Under the pieces are notes generated by a model. That model saw nothing but the letters and a program-made list of their open reading frames with translations, was not told the DNA's origin and made no database searches. This document shows positions 1 through 6,017 of a stretch of 11,468 nucleotides of DNA, piece after piece. Each line of letters begins with the position of its first letter. Within the stretch, counting starts at the first letter, position 1. The translations under genes were made by a program, and so were the position numbers. This stretch comes from Limnohabitans sp. (GTDB taxonomy: Bacteria; Pseudomonadota; Gammaproteobacteria; Burkholderiales; Burkholderiaceae_C). The DNA lies in NCBI GenBank assembly GCA_030729445.1, contig JANQXJ010000275.1, positions 1 through 11,468 of the forward strand, in the 5' to 3' direction.

Positions 1-1275
1 TTGATGTGGGACAACCGCATCCTGTACCTGTTCACGCAAAACACCTTCAGCGTGATGAACAACGATGTGCTCATATCGATACCCTTGTTTTTATTCATGG
101 GCTACATCATCGAGCGGGCCAATATCCTGGACAAATTGTTCCTGAGTTTGCAAGTTGGCCTGCGCTTTTTGCCCGGTTCCATGGCTGTCGCTGCCTTGGT
201 CACTTGTGCGCTGTTCGCTACGGCCACTGGCATTGTGGGCGCGGTGGTGACCTTGATGGGCCTGATCGCCTTGCCGCCCATGCTCAAAGCTGGTTATGAC
301 CAAAAACTTGCTTCGGGCGTGATCACGGCCGGCGGCACATTGGGCATCTTGATTCCCCCCTCCATCTTGCTCATCGTGTACGCGGCCACGGCCAGCGTGT
401 CGGTGGTCAAGTTGTATGCCGCGGCCATCATTCCCGGCTTTACGCTCGCCATGCTGTATGTGATTTACATCATTGTGCGTGCCACCTTGAACCCTTCTTT
501 GTGCCCCAAGCCCAAAGACGTGGAGCAGTACACCGTGTGGGAGAGCATTGTGCTGGTCTTCAAGGCGTTTGTGCCCTTGGCAGCGTTGATCATGGCGGTG
601 CTCGGCTCCATCTTGTTTGGCCTGGCCACCCCCAGTGAAGCGGCTGCCATGGGCGCTTTGGGCGGCATCATTTTGGCCGTGGTCTACCGCGCCTTCACTT
701 GGCAGCGTCTGCGCGAGTCGGTCTACCTCACTGCCCGCACTTCAGCCATGGTGTGTTTCCTGTTTGTGGGTGCGGCCACGTTTGCCTCGGTGTTCTCTTA
801 CCTTGGCGGTGAGCATGTGGTCAAAGACTTCATGCTGGCCTTGAACCTCTCGCCCGTGCAGTTCTTGTTGCTGTCACAGTTTCTGATTTTCATCTTGGGC
901 TGGCCTTTGGAGTGGAGCGAGATCATCATCATCTTCGTGCCCATCTTCCTGCCTTTGCTGCCTTTGTATGGCATTGACCCGATCCTGTTCGGCATCCTGA
1001 TTGCCATCAATTTGCAGACGTCGTTCCTGACGCCGCCGATGGCGATGTCGGCCTATTACCTGAAAGGGGTTGCACCCAAAAATCTGCAGCTGGTCACCAT
1101 CTTCAAAGGCTGCATGCCTTTTGTCGGGATGGTTTTGTTCACGCTGGCCATGACCTATGTCTACCCGGCCATGGTGACCTATTTGCCAGACCATTTCTTC
1201 AACCAAGCGGTTGAGATGGAGCGTGACCCCAACGATGAGTCGGTGGTCAACCCTGACTTCTTCAAGCAGCAGTGA
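1..1275 (+). CDS. TRAP transporter large permease (DctM-like), 5' end missing
   Basis: This is the large integral-membrane subunit of a tripartite ATP-independent periplasmic (TRAP) transporter. It imports a solute delivered by a periplasmic binding protein, driven by an ion gradient. The visible 424 codons are almost entirely hydrophobic helices. They include the family stretch IPLFLFMGYIIERA (residues 27-40) and the loop GGTLGILIPPS (111-121), with a second similar half near residues 330-350 (LQTSFLTPPMAMSAY). DctM proteins normally begin with another 50 or so residues before the IPLF helix, and the frame is open to base 1, so the TTG at position 1 is an internal leucine codon and the gene continues to the left. 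The small permease and binding protein are presumably upstream. The stop codon TGA overlaps the start of the amidase by one base, which suggests translational coupling. The substrate cannot be read from the sequence; the neighbouring amidase hints at an organic acid or amide. Confidence 0.93.
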   Translation: MMWDNRILYLFTQNTFSVMNNDVLISIPLFLFMGYIIERANILDKLFLSLQVGLRFLPGSMAVAALVTCALFATATGIVGAVVTLMGLIALPPMLKAGYDQKLASGVITAGGTLGILIPPSILLIVYAATASVSVVKLYAAAIIPGFTLAMLYVIYIIVRATLNPSLCPKPKDVEQYTVWESIVLVFKAFVPLAALIMAVLGSILFGLATPSEAAAMGALGGIILAVVYRAFTWQRLRESVYLTARTSAMVCFLFVGAATFASVFSYLGGEHVVKDFMLALNLSPVQFLLLSQFLIFILGWPLEWSEIIIIFVPIFLPLLPLYGIDPILFGILIAINLQTSFLTPPMAMSAYYLKGVAPKNLQLVTIFKGCMPFVGMVLFTLAMTYVYPAMVTYLPDHFFNQAVEMERDPNDESVVNPDFFKQQ

Positions 1276-2627
1276 TGACAGACGCTTTGAAAACCGTATC
1301 GGAATTGACGGCTCTGCAAATCCGCGAGCACTTGCTCAGTGGCCAGGAGACGGTGGAGGAGTTCACCGCCAAATTGGGTCGGTTTGCGGATGCGGCCGAT
1401 GAGAAGATCCACGCATTCGCCCACCGTGATGAACGTGTGGTGGCGCTGCAGGCCGACAACCTGCAACGCGACCGTGCGGCTGGCCATTTGCCGGGCCCTT
1501 TGTACGGCATTCCGGTGGCGGTCAAGGACATCATTGACACCATGGACTTTCCCACCGAATACGGCAGCCCCATTCACAAGGGCCGCTACTCGGTGGGGGA
1601 TGCCACCGTGGTGTCGCGGTTGCGTGCAGCGGGTGCTGTGATTTTCGGTAAAACCGTCAGCACGGAATTTGCAACCACCCAAGCGGGCCCGACCTGCAAC
1701 CCACACAACACGGCGCACACCCCTGGCGGCTCCTCCAGCGGCTCGGCCGCTGCAGTGGCCGCAGGCATGGTGCCCGTGGCACTGGGCACCCAAACCAACG
1801 GCTCAGTGATTCGTCCGGCCTCGTATTGCGGGGTCTATGCGTTCAAGCCCTCACGCGGGCTCGTGCCGCGCACTGGGGTGCTTGACCAGTCGCCTTCGCT
1901 GGACGAAGTGGGCGTGTTTGCCCGCAACTTGGAAGACATCGCCTGGGTGGCTGAAATCTTGACGGGCGACGACGGCCACGACACCGCCACCGCACGCCAG
2001 GCACCACGCCGTTTGTACGATGTAGCGGTTTCCGAGCCACCGTTGCCGCCCAAGTTTTGCTTTGTCAAGACGCCTTGGTGGGACCAAGTGGACCCCGAAG
2101 CCCGCGAGGCCTACGAGGCTTTTGTGGACCATTTGGGCGACTGCGTCACGCATGCAACCTTGCCCGATATCGTGCGCAATGTCGCGCCTTGGTTGGCAAC
2201 CCTCAACGAGTCAGAACTTGCATTTTGTCTGCAAAAAGAATGGCTCCACCATCGCGATCAGTTGAGCGATCCACTGCAAGCACGCATCGAAAAAGCCATG
2301 ACCATTCCGGTCACCGATTACCTGGTGGCCAAAGATCGCCAGTTCCATGTCATGAATGCTTTCGAAGAGTATTTCGCCACTTATGACGCCATTTTGTGTC
2401 CAGCCGCCTTGGGCACAGCTCCGGTAGGGCTGGAGTCAACGGGCAACCCGATCATGCAAACCACCTGGAGCTTTGCCGGTCTGCCCAGTCTCAATTTGCC
2501 GCTGATGAACCTGTCCAATGGCTTGCCCTTGGGTGTACAGGCCGTTGGTGCTCATCAAAACGATGCCCGCTTGCTGCGCTCTGCGCGTTGGCTGGTGTCT
2601 GAATTTGTCAAAAGGAATCAGACATGA
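1275..2627 (+). CDS. Amidase signature family hydrolase
   Basis: This is a 450-aa amidase signature enzyme, which hydrolyses carboxylic amides to acid plus ammonia, probably in the cytoplasm (no signal peptide). The Lys/cis-Ser/Ser triad is visible: K84 in GIPVAVKDI, S153 in the GGSSSGSAAAVA block, and nucleophile S177 in GTQTNGSVIRP; the 24-residue spacing of the two serines matches the fatty acid amide hydrolase pair. The usual glycine two residues before the nucleophile is asparagine here (TNGS rather than TGGS). Length fits stand-alone amidases. GatA is unlikely because no gatB or gatC is adjacent, though the fold is shared. The ATG at 1275 overlaps the permease stop by one base; an in-frame GTG lies one codon earlier. 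No strong Shine-Dalgarno is present, so coupling is likely. Its place in a TRAP operon suggests that it processes an imported compound or a derivative; the true substrate is unknown. Confidence 0.92.
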   Translation: MTDALKTVSELTALQIREHLLSGQETVEEFTAKLGRFADAADEKIHAFAHRDERVVALQADNLQRDRAAGHLPGPLYGIPVAVKDIIDTMDFPTEYGSPIHKGRYSVGDATVVSRLRAAGAVIFGKTVSTEFATTQAGPTCNPHNTAHTPGGSSSGSAAAVAAGMVPVALGTQTNGSVIRPASYCGVYAFKPSRGLVPRTGVLDQSPSLDEVGVFARNLEDIAWVAEILTGDDGHDTATARQAPRRLYDVAVSEPPLPPKFCFVKTPWWDQVDPEAREAYEAFVDHLGDCVTHATLPDIVRNVAPWLATLNESELAFCLQKEWLHHRDQLSDPLQARIEKAMTIPVTDYLVAKDRQFHVMNAFEEYFATYDAILCPAALGTAPVGLESTGNPIMQTTWSFAGLPSLNLPLMNLSNGLPLGVQAVGAHQNDARLLRSARWLVSEFVKRNQT

Positions 2628-2797
2628 AATCGCTTGAACGTTTCACCGGCTTCGTGGGCTTGGCCTTGATGGCGGCTTTCCTGCTGCCCTATATTTTCAA
2701 ACTCCCCCAACTGGACATCACCCTCATCTTGTTGGGCGGACTGGGCTTGGCCGTGTTTGATTATTTTTCATCCGGCAAGGACGACAAGACCGAATGA
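2624..2797 (+). CDS. Small two-helix membrane protein, unknown function
   Basis: This is a 57-aa open reading frame, MKSLERFTGF... ending GKDDKTE. Its ATG overlaps the amidase stop in an ATGA arrangement. A Shine-Dalgarno-like AAAGGAA lies about seven bases before the ATG, better than those of most genes around it. The protein has two hydrophobic segments, about residues 9-25 (FVGLALMAAFLLPYIF region) and 32-47 (ITLILLGGLGLAVFDYF), separated by a short KLPQLD turn, then a charged, lysine- and aspartate-rich tail. This looks like a helical hairpin in the inner membrane. It is not a TRAP small permease (DctQ), which is about 160 residues with four helices. I do not recognise the family. Position between amidase and fdhD in a tightly packed operon supports translation. 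It could be an accessory or stabilising subunit of the transporter, but that is inference only. Confidence 0.72.
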   Translation: MKSLERFTGFVGLALMAAFLLPYIFKLPQLDITLILLGGLGLAVFDYFSSGKDDKTE

Positions 2798-2810
2798 TCT
2801 TGGAAGCCTC

Positions 2811-2834
2811 AAAAGGCTTGAGCTTGTGATGATG
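2811..2834 (+). promoter_or_regulatory. Start region of fdhD
   Basis: An AAAAGG stretch at 2811-2816 precedes three consecutive possible starts, GTG 2826, ATG 2829 and ATG 2832. Spacing is 9 bases to the GTG and 12 to the first ATG. The frame is open further left to a TTG at 2757, but that start would lie inside the small membrane protein gene, lacks a clear Shine-Dalgarno and adds residues not typical of FdhD. The ATG at 2829 is used here; GTG 2826 is a fair alternative. Confidence 0.4.
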
Positions 2835-3734
2835 AATGGGAATAACGCAGACCCATCCGCTCTCAAAAGAGGTGCGTTGAATTCATCAAAGCCAAGGCTG
2901 ACCCTCTCCCGTCCTGCCCTGACCCAGTCGGTTGGGGTGGTCAATGAACTGGGTGTGTCTGGATGGGCTGAGATCCCGGCTGAGCGGGCACTCACCCTTT
3001 ACCTCGACAAAAAGGAGCTCGTCACTTTGATGACCTTGGGCGCGGAACCCGAGTTGCTGGTGTTGGGCTTCTTGCGCAACCAGCGCCTGATCCAATCCGT
3101 GGACCAAATCGAATCCATCACGGTGGATTGGACGATTGGTGAAGGCGAAGTGGGCGAGCCCGGTGTGGCCGCTGTCAAAACCCGCGCCAACGCCCATGTG
3201 GTCATTGAGCGCAGTGCCGAGCGTGTGGTGACCACGGGCTGCGGCCAGGGCAGCGTATTCGGTGATTTGATGGCGCACATCGACGAGATCGTGTTGCCAC
3301 CCGCGCAAATTACCCAAAGCCAGCTCTATGGTTTGGTCAACGCCATCCGCTTGCAAGAAACCACCTATAAGTCATCCGGCTCGGTGCATGGTTGTGCCTT
3401 GTTTCAGGGGGGGGAAATGCTCAAGTTCGTCGAAGACGTGGGGCGACACAACGCGGTGGACACCATCGCGGGTTGGATGTGGATGCACGACGTGAGCGCT
3501 CAAGACAAGGTGTTCTACACCACCGGTCGCTTGACCAGCGAGATGGTCATCAAATCGGCCCAGATGGGCGTGCCCGTGGTGGTGTCGCGCAGCGGCATCA
3601 CACAAATGGGCCTCGATGTCGCCAAACGCTTGGGCTTGTGCGCCATCGGCCGAGCGACCAACAAGCGTTTTTTGTGTTTCAGTGCCCCAGAGCGCCTGGT
3701 CTGGCAACCCGAGTTGTTGACACCACCCGGCTGA
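2829..3734 (+). CDS. fdhD: Formate dehydrogenase accessory sulfurtransferase FdhD
   Basis: FdhD carries sulfur from the IscS desulfurase to the molybdenum or tungsten bis-MGD cofactor of formate dehydrogenases and is needed for their activity. The 301-aa protein shows family features in order: an N-terminal region ending in PAERALTLYLDKKELVTLMTLG with the conserved ELLVLGFLRNQRLI helix (residues 50-90), the catalytic loop TTGCGQGSVFGD (135-146), SSGSVHGCALF (182-192), VEDVGRHNAVD (201-211), TTGRLTSEMVIKSAQMGVPV (231-250) and VSRSGITQ (252-259). The sulfur-accepting motif is normally CxxC; here it reads C138-G-Q-G, so only the first cysteine is present. A run of eight G lies at 3407-3414. It follows the small membrane protein by 31 bases and is probably in the same transcript. 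No formate dehydrogenase gene is in the window, so its client enzyme is encoded elsewhere. Confidence 0.93.
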   Translation: MMNGNNADPSALKRGALNSSKPRLTLSRPALTQSVGVVNELGVSGWAEIPAERALTLYLDKKELVTLMTLGAEPELLVLGFLRNQRLIQSVDQIESITVDWTIGEGEVGEPGVAAVKTRANAHVVIERSAERVVTTGCGQGSVFGDLMAHIDEIVLPPAQITQSQLYGLVNAIRLQETTYKSSGSVHGCALFQGGEMLKFVEDVGRHNAVDTIAGWMWMHDVSAQDKVFYTTGRLTSEMVIKSAQMGVPVVVSRSGITQMGLDVAKRLGLCAIGRATNKRFLCFSAPERLVWQPELLTPPG

Positions 3735-3757
3735 GCGCAAGCGTCGGCTTGCCGGGT
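3725..3757. terminator. Possible bidirectional terminator between fdhD and enoyl-CoA hydratase
   Basis: The inner stem GCAAGC/GCTTGC (3737-3742 with 3747-3752) closes a GTCG loop. An outer arm ACCCG/CGGGT (3725-3729 with 3753-3757) pairs around a seven-base bulge that contains the fdhD stop codon. The structure sits at the 3' ends of two convergent genes 36 bases apart, where a shared terminator is expected. There is no T-tract on either side, so an intrinsic terminator is not proven; it may only be a stem protecting the 3' end. Confidence 0.35.
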
Positions 3758-3770
3758 CGTGTGCGGCCGA

Positions 3771-4550
3771 TCAGGCGTTGATGAACTTGGGTGCGCGTTT
3801 GTTCAAAAACGCGTCCATGCCTTCTTTTTGATCGGCGGTGGCAAACAAGCCGTGGAACAAACGGCGCTCGAACATCACACCGTCGCTCAGCCCGCTTTCA
3901 AAGGCGCGGTTCACGCTTTCCTTTGCAGCCATCGTGGCCAATTGACCATAGCCACAAATCATCAGGGCTGCGCCCAATGTTTCTTCCATCAACTTGTCCA
4001 GCGGCACCACGCGGCTGACCAAACCACCGCGCTCAGCCTCGGCGGCGTCCATCATGCGGCCAGTCAGCACCAAGTCCATGGCTTTGGACTTGCCCATGGC
4101 ACGCGGCAAGCGCTGCGTGCCGCCAGCGCCAGGGATGATGCCGATCTTGATTTCGGGTTGACCAAATTTGGCGTTCTCTGCGGCAATGATGAAGTCGCAC
4201 ATCATGGCCAGCTCGCAGCCACCCCCCAGCGCAAAGCCGCTGACGGCCGCGATCACGGGTTTGCGGATGCTGCGGATGGTTTCCCAGTTGCGCGTGATGA
4301 AGTCGTTTTTGTAGACATCATGGAAGTTGAACTTGGCCATGGCCGAGATGTCGGCACCCGCTGCAAAAGCCTTTTCGCTGCCCGTGATGACGATGCAGCC
4401 AATGGCTTCGTCGGCGTCAAAAGCCTTGAGCGCCAAGCCCAGCTCGTCCATCAAAGCGCCGTTCAGGGCGTTCAGCGCTTTGGGGCGGTTGAGGGTGATG
4501 ATGCCAACTTGGCCGGCTTCGGTGCGGACGTCGATGTTTTCGTAGCTCAA
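3771..4550 (-). CDS. Enoyl-CoA hydratase (ECHS1/crotonase type; possible PaaF)
   Basis: This 259-aa enzyme hydrates trans-2-enoyl-CoA to 3-hydroxyacyl-CoA in the cytoplasm. It matches the mitochondrial ECHS1-like subgroup over its full length. Both catalytic glutamates are present, E113 in GGGCELAMMCD and E133 in FGQPEIKIG. The oxyanion-hole elements are AFAAGADI (61-68) and ALGGGCE (107-113), and GIIPGAGGTQRL (137-148) follows. Retention of both glutamates separates it from the isomerase-type PaaG next door. The start is TTG at 4548-4550, backed by GGAG six bases upstream; no ATG lies near the expected N-terminus. It is transcribed divergently from paaG, so it could be the PaaF that hydrates 2,3-dehydroadipyl-CoA in phenylacetate breakdown. 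It could equally be a general fatty-acid beta-oxidation hydratase, which is why no gene symbol is given. Confidence 0.92.
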   Translation of the reverse strand: MSYENIDVRTEAGQVGIITLNRPKALNALNGALMDELGLALKAFDADEAIGCIVITGSEKAFAAGADISAMAKFNFHDVYKNDFITRNWETIRSIRKPVIAAVSGFALGGGCELAMMCDFIIAAENAKFGQPEIKIGIIPGAGGTQRLPRAMGKSKAMDLVLTGRMMDAAEAERGGLVSRVVPLDKLMEETLGAALMICGYGQLATMAAKESVNRAFESGLSDGVMFERRLFHGLFATADQKEGMDAFLNKRAPKFINA

Positions 4551-4556
4551 GGGTTT

Positions 4557-4560
4557 CTCC
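4557..4560 (-). promoter_or_regulatory. Ribosome binding site deciding the TTG start
   Basis: On the minus strand GGAG (within GGAGAAACCC) stands six bases before the TTG at 4550-4548. The encoded N-terminus, LSYENIDVRT with the TTG read as Met, is the normal beginning of this family. This supports a TTG initiation codon. Confidence 0.65.
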
Positions 4561-4584
4561 AGCAGTGGGTCAAATCAAAGGGTG

Positions 4585-4590
4585 ACTATA
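4585..4590 (-). promoter_or_regulatory. Candidate -10 box for the enoyl-CoA hydratase
   Basis: TATAGT on the minus strand differs from the TATAAT consensus at one base. A start of transcription about seven bases downstream would give a leader of roughly 28 nt before the TTG codon, containing the GGAG site. No good -35 box is found at 17 bp; a TTGGCG lies too close (4 bp away). This is a tentative assignment by eye. Confidence 0.3.
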
Positions 4591-4677
4591 ACCACGCCAA
4601 CTGAGCTGAGGCTGTCGCTCTGGCGCTGGTCCTGGCAGGGGTCAATACGGGGCAAAACACTAGGGAAAACATTCACC

Positions 4678-4693
4678 AACCGCTCGGTCGGTT
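4678..4693. promoter_or_regulatory. Palindromic operator-like site upstream of paaG (PaaR/TetR-type candidate)
   Basis: The sequence AACCGCTCGGTCGGTT is an imperfect inverted repeat: arms AACCG and CGGTT pair perfectly around a six-base centre with a symmetric CG in the middle, so 12 of 16 positions are symmetric. It lies in the divergent region, 32 bases before the paaG start and 127 before the hydratase start. TetR-family PaaR repressors are known to control phenylacetate genes in several bacteria and bind short palindromes with CCG/CGG arms, releasing on phenylacetyl-CoA. Location and symmetry fit such an operator; the identity of the binding protein is inferred, as no regulator gene is present in the window. 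Confidence 0.5.
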
Positions 4694-4695
4694 AA

Positions 4696-4704
4696 TGGTA
4701 CAGT
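4696..4704 (+). promoter_or_regulatory. Candidate extended -10 promoter element for paaG
   Basis: TGGTACAGT contains a TGN extension followed by TACAGT, four of six matches to TATAAT. It begins three bases after the palindrome at 4678-4693, so a repressor bound there would cover the -35 region and spacer. No clear -35 box is seen. The implied start of transcription near 4711 would leave a leader of only about 15 nt with AGGAG in it, so the true promoter may differ. Confidence 0.3.
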
Positions 4705-4725
4705 GCTGCATTCAGGAGACCCCAA

Positions 4726-5526
4726 ATGACCGAATCGACCGCAACGGTGCTGTACGAAGCGCGAGGCGCCGTGGCGCTGATCACCCTCAACCGCCCACAA
4801 GCCCTCAACAGCTTCACCCGCGCCATGCACCACGATCTGTGGGCTGCGCTCGATCTGGCCGAGGCCAATCCGGCCATCCGTGCCGCCGTCATCACGGGCG
4901 CTGGCCGAGGCTTTTGTGCCGGGGCCGATCTGTCAGATTTTGATTTCACCCCCGGCCCCAACCAGGTCGAACGTGCCGACCCCGGCCCCATCATTGACCA
5001 GGCATTCAACCCCAGCACGCGCCGTTTGCAGTCGCTGCGCATGCCCACCATTGCCGCTGTCAATGGCGTGGCCGCAGGCGCGGGCGCGTCCATGGTCATG
5101 GCCTGTGACATCGCGATTGCCGCGCCGGGCGCCAGCTTCATTCAGGCGTTCAGCAAAATTGGTTTGATCCCCGACGCCGGTGGCAGTTGGCTGCTGGTCG
5201 AGCGTCTGGGTCTGGCGCGTGCCATGGCCTTGGCCATGACGGGCGACAAGCTGTCTGCCCAACAGGCCAAGGACTGGGGCATGATTTGGGACGTGGCCGA
5301 AGACCCGCTGGCCAGCGCTTTGGCCCTGGCCGAGCGACTGGCCACCATGCCGACCAAAGCCTTGGTGGCCACACGCGCCTTGTTGCAGTCGGCTACCACA
5401 CGCACGCTGTCGCAGCACCTGGACGAAGAGCGCGACACCCAATCGGCCCTGGGCCGCACGCACGATTATTTCGAAGGCGTTCAAGCCTTTCTCGAAAAAC
5501 GCAGCCCCCAATTCAAAGGCGAATGA
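4726..5526 (+). CDS. paaG: 2-(1,2-epoxy-1,2-dihydrophenyl)acetyl-CoA isomerase PaaG
   Basis: PaaG converts ring-1,2-epoxyphenylacetyl-CoA to the seven-membered oxepin-CoA, and later moves a double bond in didehydroadipyl-CoA. The 266-aa crotonase-fold protein follows Escherichia coli PaaG closely. Shared features are LITLNRPQALNSF (18-30), TGAGRGFCAGADLSD (57-71), NPSTRRLQ (95-102), AAVNGVAAGAGAS (110-122), the active-site segment AFSKIGLIPDAGGSWLL (141-157) with D150, AKDWGMIW and the C-terminus FLEKRSPQFKGE. Instead of the hydratase glutamate pair it has only the aspartate, as expected of the isomerase. AGGAG at 4714-4718 is well placed for the ATG at 4726. It is the first gene of paaG-paaI-paaK and lies downstream of the operator-like palindrome. 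Its stop overlaps the paaI start. Confidence 0.94.
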   Translation: MTESTATVLYEARGAVALITLNRPQALNSFTRAMHHDLWAALDLAEANPAIRAAVITGAGRGFCAGADLSDFDFTPGPNQVERADPGPIIDQAFNPSTRRLQSLRMPTIAAVNGVAAGAGASMVMACDIAIAAPGASFIQAFSKIGLIPDAGGSWLLVERLGLARAMALAMTGDKLSAQQAKDWGMIWDVAEDPLASALALAERLATMPTKALVATRALLQSATTRTLSQHLDEERDTQSALGRTHDYFEGVQAFLEKRSPQFKGE

Positions 5527-5957
5527 TGAGCGACCCCCAAGCACTGGCCCGGTTGGTGGGCGAGACCATGTTCGCCGTCGACGTGGCATCCAAAGACACC
5601 ATGGGCATGGAACTGCTCGCTTGCGAGCCCGGTCGCGCCCTGATGCGCATGACGGTGAAAGCCCTGCACCTGAACGGTCACCAAATTTGCCACGGCGGCT
5701 TCATCTTCACGCTGGCCGATTCGACCTTTGCTTTTGCCTGCAACAGCTACAACAAGAACGCGGTGGCCGCGGGTTGCAGCATCGAGTTTTTGAAGCCCGG
5801 TAAGTTGGGTGATGTGTTGACCTGCGAAGGCATCGAGCAGACCCTGAGCGGACGCCATGGCATCTACGACATGAAAGTCACCAACCAGAACGGCGAAGTC
5901 ATCGCCATGTTCCGCGGCAAGAGTGCACAAATTGCGGGCACCGTGGTGCCGGAATAA
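5526..5957 (+). CDS. paaI: Hydroxyphenylacetyl-CoA thioesterase PaaI
   Basis: PaaI is a hotdog-fold thioesterase that hydrolyses ring-hydroxylated phenylacetyl-CoA and other dead-end CoA esters, freeing trapped CoA in the cytoplasm. The 143-aa product aligns along its length with the 140-aa E. coli protein. The motif LNGHQICHGGFIFTLADSTF (49-68) carries the catalytic aspartate D65, followed by FAFACNS (68-74), IEFLKPGKLGDVLT (86-99), HGIYDM and FRGKSAQIAGT. Two adjacent ATG codons are possible: 5523 (ATGA overlap with the paaG stop) and 5526 (one-base overlap). AAAGG at 5515-5519 is better spaced for 5526. The frame is open much further upstream, but that part lies inside paaG and is not coding. 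A GC-rich hairpin follows its stop codon. Confidence 0.94.
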   Translation: MSDPQALARLVGETMFAVDVASKDTMGMELLACEPGRALMRMTVKALHLNGHQICHGGFIFTLADSTFAFACNSYNKNAVAAGCSIEFLKPGKLGDVLTCEGIEQTLSGRHGIYDMKVTNQNGEVIAMFRGKSAQIAGTVVPE

Positions 5958-5968
5958 ATCAATGAATG

Positions 5969-5996
5969 GGGGGGCAGGTCTTCAGCCCTGCCCCCC
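5969..5996. other. GC-rich stem-loop between paaI and paaK
   Basis: The left arm GGGGGGCAGG (5969-5978) pairs perfectly with CCTGCCCCCC (5987-5996) around an eight-base loop, giving a ten-base-pair stem with nine G-C pairs. It begins 11 bases after the paaI stop and ends 21 bases before the paaK start, leaving the paaK ribosome binding site free. No T-tract follows on either strand, so it is not a standard intrinsic terminator. It may stabilise the upstream message, cause partial attenuation or mark a processing site. Confidence 0.6.
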
Positions 5997-6017
5997 GCTG
6001 ATCAAGTGGAGTTTTGA

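Noticed and set aside
1..3. TTG at the left edge as the start of the TRAP permease
   Set aside because: Known DctM proteins have about 50 more residues before this point and the frame is open to the edge, so it is an internal codon.
3759..4604. Long plus-strand open frame (281 codons) opposite the enoyl-CoA hydratase
   Set aside because: It is an antisense shadow of a well-recognised gene, with low-complexity His/Gln/Ala-rich translation and no family match.
4551..4725. Search for a tRNA, small RNA or riboswitch in the divergent region
   Set aside because: Apart from the palindrome, -10 candidates and ribosome sites no clover-leaf or conserved aptamer fold is visible.
5187..5525. Upstream extension of the paaI frame into paaG
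   Set aside because: The first 113 codons overlap paaG in another frame and do not resemble a thioesterase; homology starts at the ATG pair 5523/5526.
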